Assembly: GCA_009705075.1 (NCBI GenBank)
Contig: WLCY01000035.1
Coordinates: 1-6,380, forward strand
Direction of reading: 5' to 3'
Length of the DNA stretch: 6,380 nt
From: Actinomycetota bacterium
GTDB lineage: Bacteria; Actinomycetota; Actinomycetes; Nanopelagicales; Nanopelagicaceae
The translations under genes were made by a program, and so were the position numbers. Shown here piece after piece: positions 1 to 6,380 of the stretch (the stretch's first letter is position 1; each line of letters opens with the position of its first letter). The notes beneath the pieces are model-generated. The model did no database searches, had not been told where the DNA came from, and saw only the letters and a list, made by a program, of their open reading frames with translations.

Positions 1-821
1 AGATCTAACCAACTCAGCGCGCCTTCAATTTTAGTAGCGAAGAAAATTTCAGATATAAGTTGTGAACCTACATCCTGAATTCCCGCTCGCTTATCTTTTA
101 TCGCTGGATATTCATTCGGTAGGTGGTCAGATAAAACTGAGTACGTACCGAAAGGTAGTTTGCTACCACCTGTTCTAAGAATCTCTTCGACAGTTGATTT
201 ACCGGGCCAGGCAACAATATTTGGAGGGACTGGAACGTTGTTTATTTTCAACAAATCCACAACTGCATCCCAATCTTTTAGTTGATCGAAATATGCAGAG
301 ATTATCCACTTTGGATGGGAGTAGAGAATCGAAAACTTCTCGAGATTCTCAACCGTATCATCCGCTTCTAGGCGACTATAAAGCTCGGTATCCGTCGCGA
401 TAGCGCGCAGAAGCGCATTTATGTAGGTAGCTTTAGCTTCACCGGCAACCTGACGCGCTAATTCAACTGTTTCACTAACGGCCGCATGAACCGGTACTCG
501 CATTTCAAAAATTTGGTGGACTCCGATACGCAAGAGATCTACAACTTTTTCATCTAGTTCCGTGAAAGGCCGATCGATCTTTGCGCTGATCGCGTAGTCG
601 TGCTTGCCTTGCATCCTTAGCACCCCGTAGGAAAGCTCTGTAGCGAATGCGCGATCACGTAACTCAAGATCAGAATCTGCCAACAACTCGGGCAATCTCA
701 AATTGGCGAATGCCCCACCACGATTTACTTGGGTGATCAAGTCATAAGCCAATAATCTCGAAGGGCTTGCCTTAGCTTTCCTATATGAACTCTTGCCTGG
801 ACCTCTATCTGAGTTACTCAA
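1..821 (-). CDS. rsmB: 16S rRNA (cytosine-967-C5)-methyltransferase RsmB, N-terminal 273 codons (3' end beyond window)
   Basis: RsmB (Sun/Fmu) uses AdoMet to methylate C967 of 16S rRNA in the cytoplasm. The open frame runs off the left edge. Residues about 20-150 form the NusB-like RNA-binding domain (SRLLAYDLITQVN, FANLRLPELL at 38-47, ATELSYGVLR around 60-69, VHAAVSETVELA at 111-122, INALLRA at 134-140). The methyltransferase part then begins with YSHPKWI (167-173) and AGIQDVGSQL (246-255). The window stops at SWLD, just before the expected AdoMet motif (CAxPGGK), so neither catalytic cysteine is visible. There is no ATG or GTG near the N-terminus. I chose the TTG at 821 because it overlaps the fmt stop by 8 bases, the same geometry as the coaBC/metK junction. 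A TTG at 833 (4 residues longer, with a purine-rich AAGGGGAG upstream) is the alternative. A TGA in frame further upstream excludes a much longer N-terminus. The basic, low-complexity first 20 residues are normal in actinobacterial homologues. Identity is confident; the exact start is not. Confidence 0.93.
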   Translation of the reverse strand, partial: MSNSDRGPGKSSYRKAKASPSRLLAYDLITQVNRGGAFANLRLPELLADSDLELRDRAFATELSYGVLRMQGKHDYAISAKIDRPFTELDEKVVDLLRIGVHQIFEMRVPVHAAVSETVELARQVAGEAKATYINALLRAIATDTELYSRLEADDTVENLEKFSILYSHPKWIISAYFDQLKDWDAVVDLLKINNVPVPPNIVAWPGKSTVEEILRTGGSKLPFGTYSVLSDHLPNEYPAIKDKRAGIQDVGSQLISEIFFATKIEGALSWLD

Positions 822-1731
822 ATTTTGATCCAACAGACAATCTTGCTCCCCTTGCGAAATCGACCGCGCTCATGCGTTTCTTTCCAGCCGGAGTAACTTC
901 AGATATTTCAACGACGCTATCACCGGTTCGAACCAGAAATTTATTCTCCGATACTTCAATCTCTCCAGGGCTCTTTAGAGAATTAGGAAGCAGAGTTTCT
1001 TGTAAACCGAAGAGTGAGATACGTTCTCCGTTAAAGAGAGACCAAATTCCGGGATTGTCCGATAACGCTCGGTCCTGGCGCAATATATTTTCGGTCGGGC
1101 TATCCCAGATAATTCTCGCCATATCTTTAGTAATTTTTGGGGCAAGCGTTGCACCACTAAGCGGCTGCGGCGTAGCGCGAGTCTTGCCAATAGTTGAGAT
1201 CACATCAAGAATGTCGGGCGCAGCCAAATTTCCAAGTTTCTCTAGAAGTATTGGGGTTGTATCGCCCTCTGAAATATGAACTTCCTTTGATAAATATGTG
1301 GGCCCTGTGTCCATTCCCTTATCTAGTTTAAAAATCGTATAACCGGTATTCGAATCACCATTCAAAATCGCCCATTGCACAGGAGCTGCGCCACGTAATT
1401 TTGGGAGGACTGAAAAATGTAAATTAATCCAACCAAATCTTGGTCCATGAAGTAATTCGACGGGAATCATCCGGCCGTAGGCCACTGTCACTATTAACTG
1501 CGGTTGGGCTGCCAGAAGATGACGATTCAATTCCGAAGCATCCGCAGGTTTAGCGACAGGTAAATTTCGGTCAGTCGCCCACTTCGCTAGATCGTTGGCC
1601 TCTATATTCTTTCCGCGCCCGGTCGGTTTGTCGGGATTGGTTATGACAGAAGCGAGGATGTGATCACTGGTTAAAATTGCTTCGATAATCGGAATCGACA
1701 CTAACGAGGATGAAGCTACTGAGAGTTGCAA
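814..1731 (-). CDS. fmt: Methionyl-tRNA formyltransferase
   Basis: Fmt transfers the formyl group of 10-formyltetrahydrofolate to initiator Met-tRNA. With the TTG start at 1731 the protein has 305 residues, the usual family length. The formyltransferase domain shows TNPDKPTGRGK (31-41, the tRNA-contacting loop with the arginine known from E. coli Fmt), VAYGRMIP (83-90), the catalytic NLH (N103, H105) within NLHFSVLPKLRGAAPVQ, and D141 in DKGMDTG. The C-terminal domain shows LAPKITKDMARIIWD (196-210) and PAGKKRMSAVDFARGARL (281-298). The TTG lies one base after the def stop and falls at the residue where family members begin; an AGGG sits 9 bases upstream. An ATG at 1749 would add only MVGRFN and is a real alternative. 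An open frame back to 1806 is longer but would overlap def by 74 bases with no family support. Oddity: the near-universal N-terminal FAGTP loop reads VASSS here (5-9). The residues expected to catalyse the reaction are intact, so I infer an active enzyme. Confidence 0.95.
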   Translation of the reverse strand: MQLSVASSSLVSIPIIEAILTSDHILASVITNPDKPTGRGKNIEANDLAKWATDRNLPVAKPADASELNRHLLAAQPQLIVTVAYGRMIPVELLHGPRFGWINLHFSVLPKLRGAAPVQWAILNGDSNTGYTIFKLDKGMDTGPTYLSKEVHISEGDTTPILLEKLGNLAAPDILDVISTIGKTRATPQPLSGATLAPKITKDMARIIWDSPTENILRQDRALSDNPGIWSLFNGERISLFGLQETLLPNSLKSPGEIEVSENKFLVRTGDSVVEISEVTPAGKKRMSAVDFARGARLSVGSKFE

Positions 1732-1732
1732 A

Positions 1733-2293
1733 TTAAATCGCCCTACCATTAGTTGAATGCGGACTAAATTTGATTGTAGGCACGTTGCCAAGGCTAAGAG
1801 CTTCACCGAACCAATCCGAATTGCGGATATCTGCCATAGCTATCTTCCGCTCTTCTGCAAGTAATCGATCTATAAACACGATTCCTTTTAGATGGTCTGT
1901 CTCATGCTGCAATACTCGCGCCAATAATTCTGTTCCTTCAATTGTTATGGGTTCGCCATGCATATTGAAACCTTTTGCTACGGCTCTGAAAGCACGCGGA
2001 GTTTCATAAACAAGTCCTGGGAAACTTAAGCAGCCTTCTTCCCCGTCCTGCATATCTTGCGAGAGTTCTAAGGTCGGATTTATTAGATGTCCATTTCCTT
2101 CTTCGATATCCCAAACGAAAACCTGGAGTCCCACACCGATTTGCGGTGCCGCAAGACCCGCCCCAGGGGCATCGTGCATTGTTTCAACCAGATCAGTTAC
2201 TAAATTTCTTATTTCCTTATCAAAATCTGTGACCAAATCGGCTGGAGTAGTTAGAACTGGGTCTCCAAAGAGTCGAATAGGTTGCACAGGCAT
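1733..2293 (-). CDS. def: Peptide deformylase (type 1)
   Basis: Def is a metallohydrolase that removes the N-formyl group from nascent polypeptides at the ribosome exit. All three family motifs are present: GAGLAAPQIG (44-53), EEGCLS (85-90, metal ligand C88), and QHETDH (129-134, metal ligands H130 and H134, catalytic E131). Length is 186 residues. The C-terminal tail after IDRL (141-144), about 40 residues, is less conserved and holds no motif I recognise. I start at the ATG at 2293, giving MPVQPIRLFG, which matches the usual actinobacterial N-terminus. A TTG at 2299 would add two residues and is less likely. The gap from the priA stop is about 33 bases, the longest in the window. It has no good Shine-Dalgarno sequence near the ATG but does have a TAGAAT hexamer. 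The neighbour downstream is fmt, whose product makes the formyl-Met that Def later processes, a classic pairing. Confidence 0.97.
   Translation of the reverse strand: MPVQPIRLFGDPVLTTPADLVTDFDKEIRNLVTDLVETMHDAPGAGLAAPQIGVGLQVFVWDIEEGNGHLINPTLELSQDMQDGEEGCLSFPGLVYETPRAFRAVAKGFNMHGEPITIEGTELLARVLQHETDHLKGIVFIDRLLAEERKIAMADIRNSDWFGEALSLGNVPTIKFSPHSTNGRAI
1741..1744 (-). promoter_or_regulatory. Candidate ribosome binding site for fmt
   Basis: On the minus strand an AGGG lies 9 bases upstream of the TTG at 1731, inside the last codons of def. It favours the TTG start of fmt over the ATG at 1749, which has no comparable purine run in front. The match is short and could be chance. Confidence 0.35.
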
Positions 2294-2326
2294 ACCCAAA
2301 TTCTAATCTAGAGCCCAAACAATCAC
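2294..2326 (-). promoter_or_regulatory. Short priA-def spacer with possible leaderless promoter (TAGAAT)
   Basis: This is the only spacer of any length in the window, 33 bases between the priA stop and the def ATG. On the minus strand it contains TAGAAT (2305 to 2300), a good match to the bacterial -10 consensus, ending 6 bases before the ATG. That spacing would place a transcription start at or next to the ATG, as in actinobacterial leaderless mRNAs. I see no convincing -35 hexamer and no strong Shine-Dalgarno sequence. In A+T-rich DNA such a hexamer can occur by chance, so this is a suggestion only. If real, def-fmt-rsmB could be transcribed separately from coaBC-metK-priA. Confidence 0.25.
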
Positions 2327-4198
2327 CTAAATGGAGAAAGGGTCTAAGCGGATTTGAATTGGAGACAAGCCTTTGATTCCTCTGTATCGAGCCAAGTCAC
2401 GAAAGAACTCTGAAAATTCCGTAGATTTTTCTATCTTGCTTCGGAGAATCATTTTAGCAATTGAGGAATTCGAATCACGTCCTACTGTGTGCTTGATAAT
2501 TGAAGTTTCGAGGAAGAGGTCATTCGTTTCCAACTGTTTAGAAAGTTGTCGAAGTGCACTTGCATCCCCCACTAAAGTGGCTATCCGAACAAATGGAGGC
2601 AGCGCTGAACTCTTGCGATCAGCTAATTCAGAGACACACAAGCCATAAGAATCTCTCCGTAAAATTGATTGCGAGACGGGGTTCTCGGGTGACAAATTTA
2701 TATATCCTGCGGCCCCAGGAATTGTGGCTATCCGATTCAGATTTTCAAAGATTGCTCGTCGGGCATATTCCAAACTACGCAAATCCACTCTATTGGTAAG
2801 ACTCTCTAATGAATTTAGGACCACGGCAGAGTAACTGCCCTTAGGTTCACAACCATAACTAGCAATCACGAGCAAATTTTCTTTCGACTCCGGTAAGAAA
2901 TCTATTCTTGCGCCACCTTTGCTCAAAATAACTCTGAAACCCGGCACAGCTTTCGCTATCTCTTCGGCGTATCTATTTGTACCTTTCCCAAGTGATCGAA
3001 TATTTTCACCACCGCACCAAGTGCATTTCCAATTCTTAGACTGCGCCTCGCAGAGGAAGCAAATCGGATTTTGGTCCTTCGCCGGTATGAATAATTTTCC
3101 ACCGCATTCACACCTCCCCTGGTTCTTACATTTTTGACACGCAATTGCATTTATGTACCCAGTCTCTGCCATTACGACTAAAACGTTTCCCAATTTCAAG
3201 CCGCTCTTGATGACAGAAATATCTGAAACTCGAGAACCCGCAAAACTTAAAGAAATATTCTTTATCATCGGGCGAGGGCCCTCTTGCTTCATCTTTATCC
3301 AACCGAGCTCGGTTAAGCGCACTATCTCTGCACTTGGTGCTGAGGAGATAAAATTAAGCGAATGATCGCCACTTCGGAGGAGGGCCACATCTCTAACATT
3401 CCATCCTGGATATCGTCGTTCATACATGGACTCATCATTATCGTTAAAAATCAGAATTTTTGAGTTGAAAGCAAGGGGCGTAAAAATAGCGCTTCTGGTG
3501 CCGATTATTAATTTGGGAACTTCAAATCGTGTTCTCAAATAATTGGAATATCGTTGAGACTTGGAAATTTCAGTAGTTAAAACTATGGGTTCTACTGGTA
3601 AGTCCTCGCTTAATAAATGTGCAATATCGCGCTCATCCGGAACTATGACTAAGAGTTGAGAGCCATTCTTTAAACCAGATACCTCCTTAATAACCTCGTT
3701 CACTAAACCGTGCTTCTCCGTAGCGACGGTTAAACTGTGATGAAGATTGACCTTAGATTGAACCGGTTCAGAAGCAACCCGTCCAAGATATTGATTTTCT
3801 GGTCCTGCAACTCGACCCGGAATTGCACTTCTAATCACGTCCCAAGGTTTGCAGGCATAACGTGCACAGACGTCAGAAATAATTTCCAGCAGCTCGCCGT
3901 TCAATAATGGAATTGGTGAGATAACTCTTGTAATGAACTTCAATTTTGCAGTATCTAGATCTGATGACTTACGACTAACCACATAACCACTGACTTGCTT
4001 TGGGCCAAAAGGAACATCTACAAATACTCCCGGTACAAGAATCTCGCTCAACGACTCGGGAACTAGATAATCGAATACATCATCGAGATGGTAAACACCC
4101 GTATCTACACATATTTGAACGATCGGATTAGCAATTGCGACTACAACATTTTTTGGAACCCGTTGCGTTTTCAGGCGCAGTGGCTTTACTTCAGCCAC
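2327..4198 (-). CDS. priA: Probable replication restart protein PriA (degenerate, no helicase motifs)
   Basis: PriA recognises stalled or collapsed forks and helps reload the replicative helicase. The N-terminal 3'-DNA-binding domain is recognisable (IVQICVDTGVYHLDDVFDYLVPE at about 26-48, FVDVPFGPKQVSGYVV at 59-74). So are the helicase-lobe remnant GTRSAIFTP (233-241), eight cysteines of the zinc region (354, 357, 363, 365, 380, 383, 392, 395), and the C-terminal ALPPFVRIA (532-540) and IRLDPFSI end. The ATPase motifs are gone: no Walker A P-loop near residue 165-175, NDND (252-255) where DEEH is expected, and no recognisable motif V or VI. It has 623 residues against about 730 in E. coli. 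Helicase-less PriA is the known state in actinobacteria, so this is likely a structural or DNA-binding restart factor rather than an ATPase. The start is GTG at 4198, six bases after the metK stop, with AAGG 9 bases upstream. The first 25 residues extend beyond the E. coli start, as is common in the phylum. Confidence 0.92.
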   Translation of the reverse strand: MAEVKPLRLKTQRVPKNVVVAIANPIVQICVDTGVYHLDDVFDYLVPESLSEILVPGVFVDVPFGPKQVSGYVVSRKSSDLDTAKLKFITRVISPIPLLNGELLEIISDVCARYACKPWDVIRSAIPGRVAGPENQYLGRVASEPVQSKVNLHHSLTVATEKHGLVNEVIKEVSGLKNGSQLLVIVPDERDIAHLLSEDLPVEPIVLTTEISKSQRYSNYLRTRFEVPKLIIGTRSAIFTPLAFNSKILIFNDNDESMYERRYPGWNVRDVALLRSGDHSLNFISSAPSAEIVRLTELGWIKMKQEGPRPMIKNISLSFAGSRVSDISVIKSGLKLGNVLVVMAETGYINAIACQKCKNQGRCECGGKLFIPAKDQNPICFLCEAQSKNWKCTWCGGENIRSLGKGTNRYAEEIAKAVPGFRVILSKGGARIDFLPESKENLLVIASYGCEPKGSYSAVVLNSLESLTNRVDLRSLEYARRAIFENLNRIATIPGAAGYINLSPENPVSQSILRRDSYGLCVSELADRKSSALPPFVRIATLVGDASALRQLSKQLETNDLFLETSIIKHTVGRDSNSSIAKMILRSKIEKSTEFSEFFRDLARYRGIKGLSPIQIRLDPFSI

Positions 4199-4204
4199 CC
4201 AGAC

Positions 4205-4211
4205 TTACCTT
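4205..4211 (-). promoter_or_regulatory. Ribosome binding site for priA, embedded in the metK stop
   Basis: On the minus strand AAGGTAA covers the last metK codon and its TAA stop; the AAGG core ends 9 bases before the GTG start of priA. It supports the GTG start and suggests that priA translation follows directly from metK termination. The match is partial. Confidence 0.4.
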
Positions 4212-5398
4212 GAGGCAGCTTCTTTTAGGGCCGCAGCACGATCTGTTTTCTCCCAAGAGAAGTTTGGAAGTTCGCGACCAAAGTGGCCATAAGAAGCGGT
4301 TGCAGAATAAATTGGACGTAGTAGATCAAGATCTCTGATGATTGCAGCGGGGCGTAAATCAAAAGTTGCCAAAACGGCGCTAACTATCTTTTCCGGTGAA
4401 ACTTTCTCGGTTCCAAAAGTTTCGATAAATAATCCAACTGGCTGGGCTTTACCTATAGCGTAAGCAACTTGCACTTCACATCTAGATGCAAGCCCAGACG
4501 CTACAACGTTCTTAGCTATCCAACGCATTGCATACGCGGCGCTCCGATCGACCTTTGATGGATCTTTTCCAGAGAAGGCACCGCCACCATGACGCGCCAT
4601 GCCACCATATGTGTCGACGATAATTTTGCGGCCAGTTAGACCGGCATCTCCCATTGGTCCACCTATGACAAATCGACCGGTTGGGTTTATCAGAACTCTT
4701 ACATCCGAGGTATTTATATTTAGGCCTGCGATTATCGGATCAATTACTAATTTTTTTAGCTCCGGCGCGAGAGTTTTCTCGAGATCTACCGAAGGTGCGT
4801 GTTGCGTGGAAATGACTACAGTATTTAATGCAACCGCTCTATCCCCGTCGTATTCGATAGTTACTTGTGTTTTTCCATCCGGACGCAGGTAATCAACGGC
4901 TCCTGATTTACGAATAGACGAGAGTTGAAATGCTAGTTTGTGAGCAAGTGAGATTGGGAGCGGCATTAGTTCCGGAGTGTCATCGCAGGCATATCCAAAC
5001 ATCAACCCTTGATCCCCTGCGCCTTGCAAATCAAGTGGATCGACTGAAGATGAAACTCGTTTTTCGAAGGCCGCATCGACCCCTTGGGCAATATCCCCAG
5101 ACTGTTGCCCGATGGAGAGTGAGACACCGCAAGAATTACCATCGAAGCCCTTCTCAGAAGAGTCATACCCAATGTTCAAAACTGTATCTCGAACAATTGA
5201 CATAACATCTGCATAACCTTCGGTGGTAACTTCACCGGCAACATGAACTTGCCCCGTTGTGATTAAGGTTTCTACAGCAACCCTGCTCTTAGCATCCTGC
5301 GAAAGTAAGGAGTCAAGGATTGCATCTGAAATCTGATCAGCCATTTTGTCCGGGTGACCTTCAGTGACAGATTCAGATGTGAAGAGGCGTTTAGTCAT
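4205..5398 (-). CDS. metK: S-adenosylmethionine synthetase (methionine adenosyltransferase)
   Basis: MetK condenses methionine and ATP to AdoMet, releasing phosphate and diphosphate; it works as a cytoplasmic tetramer and needs Mg2+ and K+. The protein has 397 residues, a normal full length. Signature motifs are intact: [11 protein letters not shown] (8-18, with the catalytic histidine H15 and metal-binding D17), GQVHVAGE (49-56), the GAGDQG signature (126-131) followed by [18 protein letters not shown] (237-248), DTYGG (262-266), and the glycine-rich second signature [19 protein letters not shown] (271-289) that binds the triphosphate. The C-terminal YGHFGRE (370-376) is also typical. The ATG at 5398 overlaps the coaBC stop by 8 bases (ATGACTAA), which indicates translational coupling. 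priA follows after six bases. There is no SAM riboswitch in front of it, since coaBC fills that space. The product supplies the cofactor for RsmB at the end of the cluster. Confidence 0.99.
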   Translation of the reverse strand: MTKRLFTSESVTEGHPDKMADQISDAILDSLLSQDAKSRVAVETLITTGQVHVAGEVTTEGYADVMSIVRDTVLNIGYDSSEKGFDGNSCGVSLSIGQQSGDIAQGVDAAFEKRVSSSVDPLDLQGAGDQGLMFGYACDDTPELMPLPISLAHKLAFQLSSIRKSGAVDYLRPDGKTQVTIEYDGDRAVALNTVVISTQHAPSVDLEKTLAPELKKLVIDPIIAGLNINTSDVRVLINPTGRFVIGGPMGDAGLTGRKIIVDTYGGMARHGGGAFSGKDPSKVDRSAAYAMRWIAKNVVASGLASRCEVQVAYAIGKAQPVGLFIETFGTEKVSPEKIVSAVLATFDLRPAAIIRDLDLLRPIYSATASYGHFGRELPNFSWEKTDRAAALKEAASR

Positions 5399-6380
5399 TG
5401 GTTGAGCCTAACTTATCGAGGGCCTTATCTAGCAATAGATCAGCCAGCGTGTCCTTACTCTGAACCGCACAAGTAAAACTATCGCCATCGCTATTAATTA
5501 TGAAACCTGAAGTTTCATCGGAGCCGAAGACGGCTCCGCCACTTACATCATTTAGAAAAAGTAAATCAGCGCCCTTTGCTTGAAGTTTCTGGTGCGCGGT
5601 TGGGATATCCAATTCACCAGTTTCGGCAGCGAATGCAATAATAATTTGCTTATTGCTCTTAGTTTTCGAAAGTTGTTGCAGTAGGTCTGGGTTAGTTTCA
5701 AGTTCAATACTCTGTAGCTTATCCTTTTTGATTTTTCCAGCTGAATAATTCTTCGGTCTCGCATCAGCTATAGCTGCTGACATTATGAGAATTTCACACT
5801 TGGGAAACTCTGAGACCAAAATTTCCTGCATCTCCGCGGTGCTTTCGACTTTGATGGTTCTTACACCTGCCAGCTCTTCGAGTTGTACGTTTGCCGCGAG
5901 AAGAACCACCTCGGCTCCCCTATTTCTTGCAGCCCTTGCGATCGCAAAACCCTGATTACCACTGGAACGATTTCCGATATACCGAATTGGGTCAAGAGCT
6001 TCTCGGGTTCCCCCTGCGGTAACTAAAACTTTTCGACCTAGTAGGTCGGATTTAATATTTACAAAGTTGGAAATTTCTAGGATTGCTCTCGAAATATCAG
6101 GATAACGTCCCACTCCGAAATCCTCGCCGGTCATTCTTCCCTCATCAGGTTCTATAACTAAAGCACCTCGAGCTCTTAGCTTCTTTACATTTTCTACCGT
6201 AGCGGGGTTGCTCCACATTTCAGGATGCATCGCAGGTATGAGGATTAGTGGTGCATCAGAAGCCAGAACTATATTTGTCAATAAATCATCTGCCAAACCT
6301 GTTGCAATCTTGGCCAATAAATCTGCAGTCGCAGGAGCGATAATTATTAGATCGGCTTTCCTAGCCTCTTTAATATGAGG
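5391..6380 (-). CDS. coaBC: Bifunctional phosphopantothenoylcysteine decarboxylase / phosphopantothenate-cysteine ligase, C-terminal 329 residues (5' end beyond window)
   Basis: CoaBC carries out two successive steps of coenzyme A synthesis: CoaB joins 4'-phosphopantothenate to cysteine using CTP, then the FMN-dependent CoaC decarboxylates the product. The frame is open to the right edge; about 70-80 N-terminal residues (start and first FMN contacts) are missing compared with the usual 400. Numbering from the edge, the CoaC part shows [12 protein letters not shown] (9-20), [11 protein letters not shown] (24-34), PAMHPEMW (49-56), and the flap-like [12 protein letters not shown] (81-92), which has no cysteine. 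The CoaB part begins near 115 with [12 protein letters not shown] (116-127), [10 protein letters not shown] (135-144, with the conserved asparagine), AAIADARP (202-209), KIKKDK (216-221, with the conserved lysine), and FAAETGE (250-256). The stop at 5391 lies inside the metK start. An internal ATG at 6317 is not the start, because conserved CoaC sequence continues upstream of it. Confidence 0.97.
   Translation of the reverse strand, partial: PHIKEARKADLIIIAPATADLLAKIATGLADDLLTNIVLASDAPLILIPAMHPEMWSNPATVENVKKLRARGALVIEPDEGRMTGEDFGVGRYPDISRAILEISNFVNIKSDLLGRKVLVTAGGTREALDPIRYIGNRSSGNQGFAIARAARNRGAEVVLLAANVQLEELAGVRTIKVESTAEMQEILVSEFPKCEILIMSAAIADARPKNYSAGKIKKDKLQSIELETNPDLLQQLSKTKSNKQIIIAFAAETGELDIPTAHQKLQAKGADLLFLNDVSGGAVFGSDETSGFIINSDGDSFTCAVQSKDTLADLLLDKALDKLGSTND
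5519..5538 (-). repeat. Perfect 8-bp inverted repeat within coaBC
   Basis: CGGAGCCG (5519-5526) and CGGCTCCG (5531-5538) are exact reverse complements separated by a 4-base loop. The mRNA could form a compact, G+C-rich hairpin here, about 120-140 bases before the coaBC stop. No U-run follows on either strand, so it is not a factor-independent terminator. It encodes GAVFGS in the conserved C-terminal part of CoaB, so protein constraint and chance may explain it. Confidence 0.45.

Noticed and set aside
81..89. RsmB lacking catalytic cysteines or the AdoMet motif
   Set aside because: The absence is only due to the window edge: the frame is still open at base 1, directly before the expected CAxPGGK motif.
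121..171. Short inverted repeats (AGGTGGT/ACCACCT, and GGTAG/CTACC with a 4-base loop) in rsmB
   Set aside because: Arms are only 5-7 bases and they sit inside a conserved coding frame, with no adjacent T-run. Chance is a sufficient explanation.
785..1279. A 164-codon open frame on the plus strand, opposite fmt
   Set aside because: It lies fully antisense to the well-supported fmt gene (and slightly into rsmB), shows no recognisable domain, and has no clear ribosome binding site. It is a shadow of the coding strand.
1732..1806. Longer N-terminus of Fmt starting at 1806
   Set aside because: The extra residues lie over the end of def in another frame and match nothing in the family. The family N-terminus corresponds to the TTG at 1731.
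4599..4892. Plus-strand open frames opposite metK (also 4930-5205 and 4135-4338)
   Set aside because: They are antisense to the conserved metK frame, with no motifs and no start signals of their own.
5519..5538. Factor-independent terminator at the coaBC hairpin
   Set aside because: There is no T-run after the stem on either strand, and transcription must continue into the overlapping metK gene.
6100..6140. Missing active-site cysteine in the CoaC flap (GRMTGEDFG)
   Set aside because: E. coli has a cysteine here, but actinobacterial CoaBC as I remember it has GRLTGADSG, so this looks like the normal variant of the phylum and not a defect.
1..6380. Defence system, mobile element, prophage or other accessory island
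   Set aside because: All six genes are core housekeeping genes in a conserved order with similar base composition. No transposase, repeats, tRNA or integration scar is visible.

Overview
The window is a densely packed, single-direction stretch of core housekeeping genes, all on the minus strand. Read in the direction of transcription (right to left) the order is coaBC (5' end cut by the window) - metK - priA - def - fmt - rsmB (3' end cut by the window). Neighbouring genes overlap by 8 bases or are separated by at most about 33 bases, so nearly every base is coding. No stretch without a gene exceeds 40 bases, and I see no RNA gene, mobile element, CRISPR array, attachment site, origin or factor-independent terminator.

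The organism is most likely an actinobacterium. PriA is the helicase-dead form typical of that phylum. Def (IRLFGDPVL, INPTLELS, EEGCLSFPG), Fmt (NLHFSVLP, PAGKKRMSA) and CoaBC ([17 protein letters not shown]) all carry actinobacterial-style motif variants. The DNA looks A+T-rich for that phylum and the spacing is very tight, which fits a streamlined lineage such as freshwater acI/Nanopelagicales-like bacteria. That lineage assignment is inference, not proof.

Layout: 5391-6380 coaBC (coenzyme A synthesis); 4205-5398 metK (S-adenosylmethionine synthesis); 2327-4198 priA (replication restart, catalytically degenerate); 1733-2293 def (removal of the formyl group from nascent proteins); 814-1731 fmt (formylation of initiator Met-tRNA); 1-821 rsmB (16S rRNA m5C967 methylation). 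The themes connect. Fmt adds the formyl group that Def removes, and MetK makes the AdoMet that RsmB consumes. The order coaBC-priA-def-fmt-rsmB is the same ancient cluster known from Bacillus subtilis, here with metK inserted after coaBC as in other actinobacteria.

The region is ordinary core genome and I did not find an undescribed biological system. The points worth a second look are details: total loss of the PriA ATPase motifs together with a shortened zinc knuckle, loss of the N-terminal AGTP loop of Fmt, two junctions with the same 8-base start/stop overlap, heavy use of non-ATG starts, and a possible leaderless promoter in front of def.
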